Shown piece after piece: positions 48,931 to 59,322 of a DNA stretch of 64,000 bases. Under the pieces are notes generated by a model. It had not been told where the DNA came from. It saw only the letters and a list, made by a program, of their open reading frames with translations, and ran no database searches. Made by a program: the position numbers and the translations under genes. Origin of the DNA: Cherax quadricarinatus (lineage: Eukaryota > Arthropoda > Malacostraca > Decapoda > Parastacidae); contig NC_091383.1 in the NCBI RefSeq assembly GCF_038502225.1, positions 3,356,735-3,420,734 on the forward strand, in the 5' to 3' direction. How positions within the stretch are numbered: position 1 is the first letter of the stretch; each line of letters begins with the position of its first letter.

Positions 48931-49330
48931 TTCAGCACTGTCACCTTACTGTCTGACTGATACTAGGAGTGTCTGGTGCCTATCATTCTAGTAAGCACTA
49001 ATCAACCCATGATAATCCAAGAATGACTGAAGTGTTCTTTAGCTTTATCTACGGTGGGTTGTCTTAGTTATGTTCTTGGGGCTTTTCTTCACGCCATGAA
49101 TCTTGCCATTGGTTATGAAGCCTTTGACATATTTCTAACATTTGTCATTCTCATTATCTTCACACCAAGTGAGACCTATTTTGTTGTTTGACATAAGCAA
49201 GACAGCAGCTGGCTGCACACAACATGAATCTGTCTTGGCACTTAAGCTTTTCTCAAATTATAGGTTGTATGAAGTCAATGTTTGGAGGTAGTGATGTGAC
49301 CTGTAGTATTTAATGATTACCTGAGAGTAA
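48931..49330. other. Intergenic, no gene seen
   Basis: Unique sequence, nothing recognised. Confidence 0.5.
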
Positions 49331-49503
49331 TGTTGGACGACTGTGTCGTCCTAAGCTCGGCTGCGCTCTCTCTCTCACTTTCCTCGTGTATAAATGTAGC
49401 TTAGCTTTAAATTGTAGAAATACACTTTCATAAATACATTTCTGTTTTATTTGACCTAATTCCCTCAAGTGTTGTAGAGTTACTGAGTGGGATCTCTCGT
49501 ACA
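49331..49503 (+). mobile_element. Possible solo LTR (BEL/Pao-like)
   Basis: Starts TGTTGGACGACTGTGTCGTC, a perfect small hairpin, has TATAAATG near 49388 and ATAAATAC sites before a T-rich run, and can be ended at a CA (49503) just before TTATCTTGGAG. TG...CA borders and the promoter/poly(A) order fit an LTR. No internal genes or second LTR are visible, so the call is tentative. Confidence 0.35.
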
Positions 49504-49710
49504 TTATCTTGGAGTGGGATCTCTCGTACATTATCTTGGAGTGGGATCTCTCGTACATTATCTTGGAGTGGGATCTTTCGTACATTATCTTGGAGTGGGA
49601 TCTCTCGTACATTATCTTGGAGTGGGATCTCTCGTACATTATCTTGGAGTGGGATCTCTCGTACATTATCTTGGAGTGGGATCTCTCATACATTATCTTG
49701 GAGTGTGATC
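49487..49710. repeat. 27-bp minisatellite (8 copies)
   Basis: The unit is GAGTGGGATCTCTCG followed by TACATTATCTTG. Copies differ by single bases. It overlaps the end of the LTR-like sequence, so it probably arose by duplication across that border. Confidence 0.94.
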
Positions 49711-50275
49711 TACAATCACTGCCATTTATCTACACTCATCTTGAGGCCCTATCTATTTGGAGGCCTCCATTTTGCTCTTCCTGTCTATTTGGGGGTTTCC
49801 AATTTGCTCTTCCTGGGGGCCTGCCCAATTTGCTTTCCCTGTTTATTGCAGTGAGGCCTGAGTGGTTGAGGAGAGAGGACGTGTGTGTTCTGTGACTAGT
49901 GATATACCTAGTGAAACACAAACATGTTGATTTGAAGTGGCTGTAGGAGGCTACACCTTCACTCCACCTCGCCTGTCTCCCCTCCTTCCTCGATTTGGAA
50001 CTCAGCCATTCGCCTCTATTTACTTATGGTCTAGAGGCGGTTTTTGCCAGACCACATAAATGCTTGAGTGCCCGTGTCAGTCCTCTGTGCCGCACTCTAC
50101 TCATCTTACGAATATGTCTCCTGTGTGCCTACCTGCCTGCTACAAGCAAATGTCCAAGTGGTTGACACGGGCTTAGCAAGCACATTCAAGCAAGCTTGAA
50201 AGCAGCATTCCAAGCTAGCCAGGACAAGCTAAGGCAGCCTGCAGTTACAGCTCCTGACCCCCAGCATGTCTACGT
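49711..50275. other. Region before the I-type LINE, border uncertain
   Basis: Contains imperfect repeats of ATTTGCTCTTCCTG and GGGGCCTGCCCAATTTGC. It may belong to the upstream LTR-like element or to the 5' end of the LINE. No ORF of note. Confidence 0.4.
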
Positions 50276-51020
50276 ATACGTTCTACAGTGCTGCTGGCAT
50301 ACCAGTGTTTCCTGTAGTGGCTTAGTTAAGAACAACTTAACGAGCATTCCAGTACTGACTTTTTAAGTGGGACATGCCAGAGGTTCACCTATAAACATAG
50401 TAAGTTTGTGCTAGAAGTGTTAAGTGCTGCAGATTTGTTGTAACTATTTGCACGAGTGGATTTCACTGACTTGGGACATTGTGCTACCATCAGTACCTAC
50501 GTAGGCTTAAAATGAGTGAGGAATGTCTGGCCTGCTGGGTGACCTTGAAAATGGCACTATAAGACCCGCATGCCACTTACACCCATACTGCGTGTGTCTA
50601 GTGAGGTGAATGTCCCTTCCTCGACTTTCCTATTCACCGGTATCCCTTAACTCGTCGCCATTATCTACATATGGGATAAGGGCGAGTTTAGCTGATCCAG
50701 GCTAAACAGCGCTCCAAGCCAGCCTTTGTGAACGTTCTACAGTGTTCCGGCCGTACCTTCGGTGTTGTGAGAACTAGTTCTTATGTAGTGAAAATTTGTC
50801 TGTCATTCCAAGACACGTGTGCTAGATGTGTTAAGTGCTGCGGGTTTGGAGTAATTAACAAGTAGTACAGTGTTGGTAACTCTCGAGACGACTGAGGGCC
50901 CACTGAATGACCTTGAAAATCGCACTGCGACCCGCAGGCCACTACACCCATATTGCCTGTGTCTAGCGAAGTGAATATCCCTTCCTTGTCCCTTCTATTC
51001 ACCGTTATCCTTTAGCCCAT
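50276..51020 (+). promoter_or_regulatory. Two diverged 5' UTR monomers of the I-type LINE
   Basis: Two tandem units share CGTTCTACAGTG (near 50279 and 50733), AGTGTTAAGTGCTGC/ATGTGTTAAGTGCTGC, TGACCTTGAAAATGGCACT/TGACCTTGAAAATCGCACT and GTGTCTAGTGAGGTGAATG/GTGTCTAGCGAAGTGAATA. Distances between matching points fall from about 454 to 364 bp, so the units have indels. Repeated 5' monomers act as internal promoters in some LINEs; that role here is inference. Confidence 0.7.
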
Positions 51021-51027
51021 CGCCAGT

Positions 51028-52848
51028 GTGAAACTCCTGTCAGCTGTGAGTATAGCTGATGGTGTTGACGTAGATGATGGTGAAGGCAGATTTGAAACAT
51101 ATTTTAGTAAACAGGCTCGGAAAAAAGAACGAGGCTTCCAGAGAAAGCTTGCTGAAAGCAATACAGTGGGCGCACACCCTCCCAAAGCTGTCAGGTTAGA
51201 TTTCCCTAACAACACTGATCAAGAGACCAAGTTTAACTGGTTTTTCGAAGCTAGTGTAAACAATCATGAGAAAACTATCAAGTTTGTCCATGATGAGGAT
51301 AACTACGTCTTTGTGCCTAATGATTCAGCATTTATAGACAAACTTCTCACTTGCGAATATGCCAACATCAAACTCCGAGCTGCCCCACCAAGGGCACCTA
51401 AAGTGCTTATTGTCATCTACAACGTCAACAAGCACTTGAATCCTCAATATCTGGCGTCAGAGCAAGTTGCAAGCCCTCGTCGACTTTCCAACGGTCTGAT
51501 ATTAGCCGAGTGGACTGGCCAGGGGACTCTGCCACGCTATATTCACTCCCGCGCAGCCCTCAACAGACGCTATTACATTGCATTGTACAGACCTCCTCAA
51601 CGTCGATGTTATAAGTGTCAACGCTGGGGCCACATTGCCAGGAAATGCCCATCTAAGTCACACTGGTGTGCAGTGTGTGCCAATGCTCATCCTTCTGAAC
51701 GGTGTTATGATATGATCAAACAGCAACAGACTGTTGCTAAACAATGTATCAATTGTAAGACCTCAGGAGTCACAGCAGCTCATGCTGACTGCAGTGTGAG
51801 GGCTGATCGCATCACAGCCAACCGCACTTCACCCTGTACCCCTCATTATGACCCCCCAGGACTACCAAGTACCTCGGGTATGAATACTGGCTCATGCCTG
51901 CCCTCAGACAATGGGGTTGAGCACCTCACCTGGGGAGCACGTCAACAGACCTCCATCACGTCGGCTGTCAATACCAGCCTAGCTGAGTCAGCTGACAGTC
52001 AGCCAACGAGCTCAGCTGACCGGGACTTCGTCTCCAGAAGTTCCAAGTCTTGCTCCTGTGGTATACAATCTGATGTTGCGCATAAAAGTACTGGAAACAC
52101 AACAATTTCTCCTGAAACAACAACTTGAACAACACAAGGAAAGATGTGTAGAGTGTACCAATAACAAGATTGTCACAATTTGTGAAAGCAAGTGTAAGGC
52201 TGCTGAACAAGGTGGTGGTGGTGTTCTTAATTACAGTAATGACGAACATAATACTTGTGTTGATAACTATAGTGAGCATCACAATAAAGGCAATGGTGTC
52301 TATATGATGAGAGCGGTGGTGTCTATAATGTTATAATAGTTGAGCGTAATATAAGTGGTGGTGAAGAGTGTGATGAGAGCGGTGGTGTCTATAATGTTAG
52401 TAATAGTGATGAGCGTAATATAAGTGGTGGTGAAGAGTGTGATGAGAGCGGTGGTGTCTATAATGTTAGTAATAGTGATGAGCGTAATATAAGTGGTGGT
52501 GCAGAGTGTGATGAGGTTAACCACATAGACATTAATGTTGAATACAATACTGTTGATAAATGTAATGAACACAATGTTGGTAGTGGCGTTGGTGATGACA
52601 GCTGTAGTGTTGCGTGTAATGTTAGTGGAGGAGGGAATGTGAGTGGTGGTGTCACCTATCATACATTCACACATAAACAGCGTCATGCTCTGAGTTTACG
52701 AAGACTCCCACGAGGCCTTACAACTGGAAGTGCACTTACAAAACTCATGGACAAGGGTAGCACTGTTGACATTGATAAGGTCTGCTATTTATATGAACAA
52801 TTTTTTCATTATGCTGAGAAACTCAAGATGATCCCAGGACTACTATAA
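51028..52848 (+). pseudogene. LINE ORF1, gag-like RNA-binding protein with zinc knuckles (two frameshifts)
   Basis: The first frame (51028 to about 52025) encodes an N-terminal domain and then cysteine knuckles: CYKCQRWGHIARKC from residue 194, CAVCANAHPSERC and CINCKTSG...HADC. Such proteins bind element RNA. The frame then shifts: the +1 frame (TSSPEVPSLAPVVYNLMLRI, a likely coiled coil ending QQLEQHKERCVEC) continues to about 52305, where a second shift returns to the first frame. The last part has a 23-residue repeat and ends YEQFFHYAEKLKMIPGLL, stop 52846-52848. The formal stop of the first frame is at 52126-52128. The start at 51028 is the first ATG of the open frame and is not certain. 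Confidence 0.85.
52312..52520. repeat. 69-bp in-frame repeat inside LINE ORF1 (3 copies)
   Basis: Units start at the shared GAGCGGTGGTGTCTATAATG (52311, 52377, 52446); spacing is 66 then 69 bp. Each encodes a 23-residue acidic, Gly/Ser-rich segment containing SDERNISGGEECDESGG. Length in multiples of 3 suggests expansion while the ORF was under coding constraint. Confidence 0.88.
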
Positions 52849-53879
52849 TGGATCAAAACTCGTATAAACTTTCTATATTAAGCTGGAATATTGCATCACT
52901 TAGAAAAAGACTTCCTGACCTTCATCATAAAGTAACCACCGAACCCATTGATGTTGTGTGTCTACAAGAGTGCAGAGTCCCTGAAAAATCCCAACCCCCT
53001 AAATTACCATCATTTGTTGCATATAACCTCAAATCTACTAACTCTTGTGTTCTATATATTAAAAAATCACTTCCCCATCAACTTCTTGCACATAAGAAAA
53101 CAGAGGGGCTACAATATCACGGTGTTAGGATTTATATAGGGAACTCTGCTCTCAACATATTTAACTTGTACGCTCCTGCTGATAAGTTTAATTACTTGGA
53201 GCTCCCAACTTGTGCTCATTCTGAGCCTACTCTTATTATTGGCGATTACAATGCAAGACACAAAAGCATTGGAAACTCACAGTTTGGTAATCGTAATGGC
53301 AATCAACTGTTGTCACTCTTAAACAGTCATGATAATATCCAAATTGTAGGTGACCTTGAACCCACACATATCTATGGAGGCGTCCTTGATCTGTGCCTGG
53401 GCTTCAACATTACTTCTGCCAGCTGTGAGTCTTCCATTGTAACAGATATAGCGTCTGATCATTTCCCTAGGCTAACCTCACTAGATATTGGTAATACTAT
53501 CCTTCCTGGTGGGATATTCAAACGGAAACGTTTTAATGTTCCCACTGATCAGCATGATGACTTTGTTGCACATGTGACTGACTGGTATAATTCCTATGAG
53601 TGTTCCTCTGTAGAGACCTTTAACAATGATCTTGTGAGCAGTATTCAGAACTACTTAGAGCCGCCACTGAAACCTCTTGGTACTCTAAACCCAACAAACT
53701 TCCATAATAATCATACCTCCTTCAAAAACCATACTTATTACAATGATTCTAAACTTCGTACACTGAAACGTACTGCTCGCAGACTAGGCCTAGCCTATAG
53801 AAAACATCGTACCCCTGGAATGCTGAGGCTCTTCCAAACTGCCCTTGCTGCTGCCAGAGAGCGTATGACAGAGCAGTAA
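52848..53879 (+). pseudogene. LINE ORF2, endonuclease part (first 343 codons)
   Basis: Starts at an ATG that overlaps the ORF1 stop (TAATG, 52846-52850). It encodes an APE-type endonuclease: LSWNIASLRKRL, VVCLQECRV (catalytic Glu), LYAPAD, LIIGDYNARH (Asp/Asn), GGVLDLCL and TDIASDHFP (Asp-His). The linker NDSKLRTLKRTARRLG follows. The frame stops at 53877-53879 just before the foreign LINE. Continuation at 56617 is in another frame, so the host ORF also has a small frameshift near the junction. Without the insertion it would join to the RT. Confidence 0.88.
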
Positions 53880-53884
53880 AGGTC

Positions 53885-56584
53885 GAGAACCAAAACCTAG
53901 TCATTGTGGTAGTCTACAAGCCTCCGGATGCAACATCCCAGACCACTGTTAAAAATTGTCTGGAAAATCTTCCAGCTCCTGCACCCAACATCTTGCTCCT
54001 GGGGGATTTCAACTTAAGGCACCTAAAATGGAGGAATATAGCAAATAATATTGTTGCAGTAATAACACCAGGAGGCAGCTCTGATGAAAACTCACACTCA
54101 CACGAGCTTTTAAATCTCTGCACAAAATTCAATTTAAACCAGCAAATAATAGAGCCTACTAGACTGGAGAATACACTAGACCTCATCTTCACTAACAATG
54201 ATGATCTGATAAGAAATGTCACCATATCAAAAACAATATACTCAGATCACAACATAATTGAGGTTCAGACATGTATGCGTGGAGCCCCAGACCGACAAAA
54301 TGAGACTAGTCACGAGGGAGCATTCACCAAATTCAACTTCAATAACAAAAACATAAAGTGGGACCAAGTAAACCAAGTCCTAACCGATATAAGCTGGGAA
54401 GATATACTAAGCAACACAGACCCAAACTTATGCCTAGAACAGATTAACTCGGTGGCACTCGATGTATGCACAAGGCTTATTCCTCTAAGAAAAAGGAGGA
54501 GTAGATGTAAAATAGAAAGAGACAGGCGCTCCCTTTACAGGCGACGGAAAAGAATAACAGAGCGGCTAAAAGAGGTCAATATATCAGAAATGCGCAGGGA
54601 GACACTGGTCAGAGAAATAGCAAGCATCGAACTTAAGCTAAAAGAATCCTTTAGGAGTCAGGAATCGCGGGAAGAACTAAAAGCCATAAATGAAATCGAA
54701 AGAAACCCAAAGTATTTCTTCTCCTATGCCAAATCAAAATCGAGAACAACGTCCAGTATTGGGCCCCTACTTAAACAAGATGGGTCCTACACAGATGACA
54801 GCAAGGAAATGAGTGAGCTACTCAAGTCCCAATATGACTCAGTTTTTAGCAAGCCGCTAACCAGACTGAGAGTCGAAGATCAAAATGAATTTTTTATGAG
54901 AGAGCCACAAAATTTGATTAACACAAGCCTATCCGATGTTATCCTGACGCCAAATGACTTCGAACAGGCGATAAATGACATGCCCATGCACTCTGCCCCA
55001 GGGCCAGACTCATGGAACTCTGTGTTCATCAAGAACTGCAAGAAGCCCCTATCACGAGCCTTTTCCATCCTATGGAGAGGGAGCATGGACACGGGGGTCG
55101 TCCCTCAGTTACTAAAAACAACAGACATAGCCCCACTCCACAAAGGGGGCAGTAAAGCAACAGCAAAGAACTACAGACCAATAGCACTAACATCCCATAT
55201 CATAAAAATCTTTGAAAGGGTCCTAAGAAGCAAGATCACCACCCATCTAGAAACCCATCAGTTACACAACCCAGGGCAACATGGGTTTAGAACAGGTCGC
55301 TCCTGTCTGTCTCAACTACTGGATCACTACGACAAGGTCCTAAATGCACTAGAAGACAAAAAGAATGCAGATGTAATATATACAGACTTTGCAAAAGCCT
55401 TCGACAAGTGTGACCATGGCGTAATAGCGCACAAAATGCGCGCTAAAGGAATAACAGGAAAAGTTGGTCGATGGATCTATAATTTCCTCACTAACAGAAC
55501 ACAGAGAGTAGTCGTCAACAGAGTAAAGTCCGAGGCAGCTACGGTGAAAAGCTCTGTTCCACAAGGCACAGTACTAGCTCCCATCTTGTTCCTCATCCTC
55601 ATATCCGACATAGACAAGGATGTCAGCCACAGCACCGTGTCTTCCTTTGCAGATGACACCCGAATCTGCATGACAGTGTCTTCCATTGCAGACACTGCAA
55701 GGCTCCAGGCGGACATCAACCAAATCTTTCAGTGGGCTGCAGAAAACAATATGAAGTTCAACGATGAGAAATTTCAATTACTCAGATATGGTAAACATGA
55801 GGAAATTAAATCTTCATCAGAGTACAAAACAAATTCTGGCCACAAAATAGAGCGAAACACCAACGTCAAAGACCTGGGAGTGATTATGTCGGAGGATCTC
55901 ACCTTCAAGGACCATAACATTGTATCAATCGCATCTGCTAGAAAAATGACAGGATGGATAATGAGAACCTTCAAAACTAGGGAGGCCAAGCCCATGATGA
56001 CACTCTTCAGGTCACTTGTTCTATCTAGGCTGGAATATTGCTGCACTCTAACAGCACCTTTCAAGGCAGGTGAAATTGCCGACCTAGAAAATGTACAGAG
56101 AACTTTCACGGCGCGCATAACGGAGATAAAACACCTCAATTACTGGGAGCGCTTGAGGTTTCTAAACCTGTATTCCCTGGAACGCAGGAGGGAGAGATAC
56201 ATGATTATATACACCTGGAAAATCCTAGAGGGACTAGTACCGAACTTGCACACGAAAATCACTCACTACGAAAGCAAAAGACTTGGCAGACGATGCACCA
56301 TCCCCCCAATGAAAAGCAGGGGTGTCACTAGCACGTTAAGAGACCATACAATAAGTGTCAGGGGACCGAGACTGTTCAACTGCCTCCCAGCACACATAAG
56401 GGGGATTACCAACAGACCCCTGGCAGTCTTCAAGCTGGCACTGGACAAGCACCTAAAGTCAGTTCCTGATCAGCCGGGCTGTGGCTCGTACGTTGGTTTG
56501 CGTGCAGCCAGCAGCAACAGCCTGGTTGATCAGGCGCTGATCCACCAGGAGGCCTGGTCACAGACCGGGCCGCGGGGGCGTTGA
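53885..56584 (+). CDS. LINE ORF2, partial endonuclease plus reverse transcriptase, open to its stop (about 899 codons)
   Basis: Open from the truncation point with no internal stop. Remaining endonuclease motifs are VVYKPPD, LLLGDFNLRH, TLDLIFTN and YSDHNIIE. A basic linker with RDRRSLYRRRKR leads to the RT: AKNYRPIALTSHIIKIFERV, HGFRTGRSCLSQLL, IYTDFAKAFDKCDH (Asp), KSSVPQGTVLAPILFLI and SFADDTRI. The C-terminal region has FQWAAENNMKFNDEKF and the common LINE ending RGPRLFNCLPAHIRGI. The last residues (QEAWSQTGPRGR) are encoded by the 3' sequence shared with the SINE, and the stop codon TGA falls in the loop of the GGGGG/CCCCC hairpin. The missing N-terminal endonuclease half makes it non-autonomous. 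Superfamily Jockey/CR1; the exact clade is unsure. Confidence 0.88.
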   Translation, partial: ENQNLVIVVVYKPPDATSQTTVKNCLENLPAPAPNILLLGDFNLRHLKWRNIANNIVAVITPGGSSDENSHSHELLNLCTKFNLNQQIIEPTRLENTLDLIFTNNDDLIRNVTISKTIYSDHNIIEVQTCMRGAPDRQNETSHEGAFTKFNFNNKNIKWDQVNQVLTDISWEDILSNTDPNLCLEQINSVALDVCTRLIPLRKRRSRCKIERDRRSLYRRRKRITERLKEVNISEMRRETLVREIASIELKLKESFRSQESREELKAINEIERNPKYFFSYAKSKSRTTSSIGPLLKQDGSYTDDSKEMSELLKSQYDSVFSKPLTRLRVEDQNEFFMREPQNLINTSLSDVILTPNDFEQAINDMPMHSAPGPDSWNSVFIKNCKKPLSRAFSILWRGSMDTGVVPQLLKTTDIAPLHKGGSKATAKNYRPIALTSHIIKIFERVLRSKITTHLETHQLHNPGQHGFRTGRSCLSQLLDHYDKVLNALEDKKNADVIYTDFAKAFDKCDHGVIAHKMRAKGITGKVGRWIYNFLTNRTQRVVVNRVKSEAATVKSSVPQGTVLAPILFLILISDIDKDVSHSTVSSFADDTRICMTVSSIADTARLQADINQIFQWAAENNMKFNDEKFQLLRYGKHEEIKSSSEYKTNSGHKIERNTNVKDLGVIMSEDLTFKDHNIVSIASARKMTGWIMRTFKTREAKPMMTLFRSLVLSRLEYCCTLTAPFKAGEIADLENVQRTFTARITEIKHLNYWERLRFLNLYSLERRRERYMIIYTWKILEGLVPNLHTKITHYESKRLGRRCTIPPMKSRGVTSTLRDHTISVRGPRLFNCLPAHIRGITNRPLAVFKLALDKHLKSVPDQPGCGSYVGLRAASSNSLVDQALIHQEAWSQTGPRGR

Positions 56585-56600
56585 CCCCCGAAACTCTCTC
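56568..56600 (+). promoter_or_regulatory. 3' hairpin shared by LINE and SINE copies
   Basis: GGGGGCGTTGACCCCC folds into a 5-bp G/C stem with a CGTTGA loop. It is identical in four copies (6671-6686 region, 8156-8171 region, here, and on the minus strand near 26374-26389). By analogy with stringent LINEs this is a candidate recognition site for the reverse transcriptase. Confidence 0.65.
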
Positions 56601-56616
56601 CAGGTAAACTCCAGGT

Positions 56617-59265
56617 CTTAATGCTCACACCCCACTTAGCCGGGCATGGAGGGACATAAATAGAATTAAGGGTAACAGAACTGGGCAGATCGCGCACCCT
56701 CATCCCTTACATAGGGCGAATGAGTTAGTCAGTGCTTGGGCTGCTACATCTAGCTATGACAATCTTCCCAGTACCACACAGGCAAAATTAAATGACAAAT
56801 ATGATGCAAGGGAGAGACTTGTTTGCTTTATGCTCAGCAAGGCAGATGATTGCAACATTCCTTTCACTAATTATGAACTTGATGCAGCACTCACTAAGGA
56901 CAACTCCACGTCGCCTGGTGAGGATGGTATTACTTACAACATACTCAGATTGCTGTGTCGAGTACCAGGTAATCCATTACTTGAATTATATAACATGAGC
57001 TATGTAACTGGGGAGCTCCCTCAATCTTGGACCAACAGCCTCATCATTCCAATTCCTAAGCCCAATCAACAAAATGCATTTCGCCCAATATCTCTTACTA
57101 GCTGCTTGTGTAAAACATTTGAGAGAATGATTCTTAATCGTCTCATGTACAGAATCAAACAATTTTTGTCTCCCCGGTTACATGGTTTCATGCATGGAAG
57201 GAGCGTGCATCATTGCATAGCCACCTTTCTCACTCTGCACACTGACAGCTCATACACTACCTTCCTTGACCTTAAATCCGCTTTCGATGTAGCCAACCGA
57301 CATGTAATCATTAGTGAACTTGCCAGAATGGATGTTGGAGGATGGCTTCTCCGCTGGATTAAAGGTTACCTGTCCAACAGAAAATCGTCTGTGTTGTTCC
57401 AGGGACATAGAAGTGTAACTAAAGACTTTGAATTAGGAACCCCACAGGGAGGTGTGCTCAGTCCCACACTGTTCAATATTCTAATTAATGCATTACTTAA
57501 TGCTATGCCTAGTCAGCCCCATCATTATGTGATTAGTTTTGCTGATGATATAATGATTCACACCACCGGATTCTCCAACACCCAAAACATTCTTAATCAT
57601 GTACTAGCCTCGTGTCAGGACCTGGGGTTGATAATCTCTACTGATAAAACAAAGATACTCAATAGGCGTCCTCCTCGACAGAGAGGCACAGTTCGTCAGA
57701 TCCAGTTGCATGATGGGTCTCTTCTAGAATATGTAAGCAGATACAGGTATCTAGGCTTTGAGGTTCCACTACTTGGACCTGTTGTAACAAGACTTTGTCG
57801 CCAATACAAAGAAAGACTAAGAGCACTTAGAGTTGTGGCTGGGTTTCACCCCAGGTATGGTGCTAATGTTAAAATTGTGAAAATGATGTATCTTGCTTAT
57901 ATTAGATCATTGGTTGATTATGCTGCGCCACTACTTGCTCTTGTGTCTGACTGGAAGCTTGGAGGGCTGGAAAAACTGCAGAACGAAGCAATGAGGATCA
58001 TTTTAGGATGCCCTCGTACTGCCAAAATTTTAAATATGCAAAAAGAACTTGATATTCCAAGCATCAGAGATCGTGTTACTGAAAGAAATATCCTAATTGG
58101 GGTTAATATGCTCAGGCAAGCTCATTCAAACCCCTGCACAGAAGCCCTCCAAACTTTCCTCAGCACTGGTGAACACTCCTCCAGATGGATCGAAAAAACT
58201 GGAACCGACCTCCGCATGAATCAGATACATGATCTATGTCAAGTAAGGCAACAGCGGCACTTCTCCGCTCCATGGAATATTACCCCATTCCAAACTACCA
58301 TTCCTCCATTTCCCCCCAAACTACTTCTTAAATCACAACCAAAACTTCGCCTTGAAGCCAAACATGAGGCCTTAAGCTGTATTGATAACTTAGTCACACA
58401 GCACACACTCTCGCAAATTATTTACGCTGATGGTTCTGTTCACCAATCCACTGGTGCAGCTGGTAGTGCTGCTGTTGTCGTACAGAGTGATGGCTCTCTT
58501 AAAGAAATTGGAGCACGCATCAATAATTGGGCCTCTACCCTTCAGACAGAACTGTTTGCCATACTCCTTGCACTGAAATGCATCTATGTATCAAAGATTG
58601 ACAGTTTAATTGTAACTGATTCTCTGTCATCCATAAATGCTCTCAACTCATTAAGCATAAATTGTGGCATGCTTGTGTCAGAAGCCAGACACAGGTATGG
58701 TAGGATTGTGGACAGTGGAGTCAGAGTGCACATGCTGTGGATTCCATCTCACATTGGTCTTCAGATGCATGATAGAACTGATAAATTGGCTAAGCTGTAT
58801 GCTTTCAAAGAGGGAGTAGATTACAATCTTGGCTTGTCAGGTAGTAGTTTGAGAACAATAATACGAAAAGAACTTCAACTGAATTTTATGGACTTAAGAC
58901 TCAGGGAGATTGACACCAGTGAGTCCATCTATCATCATTCTATCATGCAGGAGGAGCCACATGTCTATGGTGCATCCAACAAAATAAGCAGACTCTTGGA
59001 TGTCACTACTGCCCGGCTCCGGCTGGGTTACAAGTATCTTTGGCAGGTTAAATCACCACCACCAGATGTAGACCAAACGAAATGTAAACTTTGCCAGATG
59101 GACTATTGTCACACCCTGCGTCATTATGTACTGGAGTGCGATAAAATTAATGAATTTAGAAACAACTCACTCAGAAGTGTTCAAGAAATGGCAAAGTATT
59201 TTATCCACAGTGGTATATTACAGACCATTCTGGAGAAATACCCTGACTTTGCTAGCTGTAAATAA
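56617..59265 (+). pseudogene. LINE ORF2, reverse transcriptase and RNase H part
   Basis: An uninterrupted frame from the end of the insertion to TAA at 59263-59265, 882 codons. The RT motifs are SPGEDGITYN, NAFRPISLTSCLCKTFERMI, TTFLDLKSAFDVANRH (Asp), GTPQGGVLSPTLFNI and SFADDIMIH. The RNase H part has IIYADGSVH (Asp), TELFAILLAL (Glu), IVTDSLSSINAL (Asp) and LWIPSHIGLQMHDRTDKLAK (His, Asp). After RLRLGYKYLW comes a finger CKLCQMDYCHTLRHYVLEC. The RNase H removes the RNA strand after first-strand synthesis and is typical of I-superfamily LINEs. No defect is seen in this part; the copy is dead because of the insertion and upstream frameshifts. Confidence 0.9.
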
Positions 59266-59277
59266 AGCATTACCACA

Positions 59278-59316
<39 letters not shown>
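59278..59316. repeat. (GT)n microsatellite
   Basis: About 18 GT dinucleotides between the 3' ends of two oppositely oriented LINEs. Confidence 0.95.
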
Positions 59317-59319
<3 letters not shown>

Positions 59320-59322
59320 CAC

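Larger units (their letters stand above)
53885..56612 (+). mobile_element. CR1-like LINE inserted in the I-type LINE
   Basis: Border bases GGTC (53881-53884 and 56614-56617) could be a short target duplication. The element is 5'-truncated inside its endonuclease and ends in the tail shared with the SINE at 26347-26599. Copies of its 3' part lie at 7211-8192 and 6562-6700. After the stop codon there are only about 30 bases. Confidence 0.9.
50276..59267 (+). mobile_element. I-type LINE, split by a CR1-like LINE
   Basis: Order: repeated 5' UTR, ORF1 with zinc knuckles (51028-52848, two frameshifts), ORF2 endonuclease (52848-53879), foreign LINE (53885-56612), ORF2 RT and RNase H (56617-59265), short 3' end. 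RNase H plus a gag-like ORF1 places it in the I superfamily. The left border is uncertain. Confidence 0.85.
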
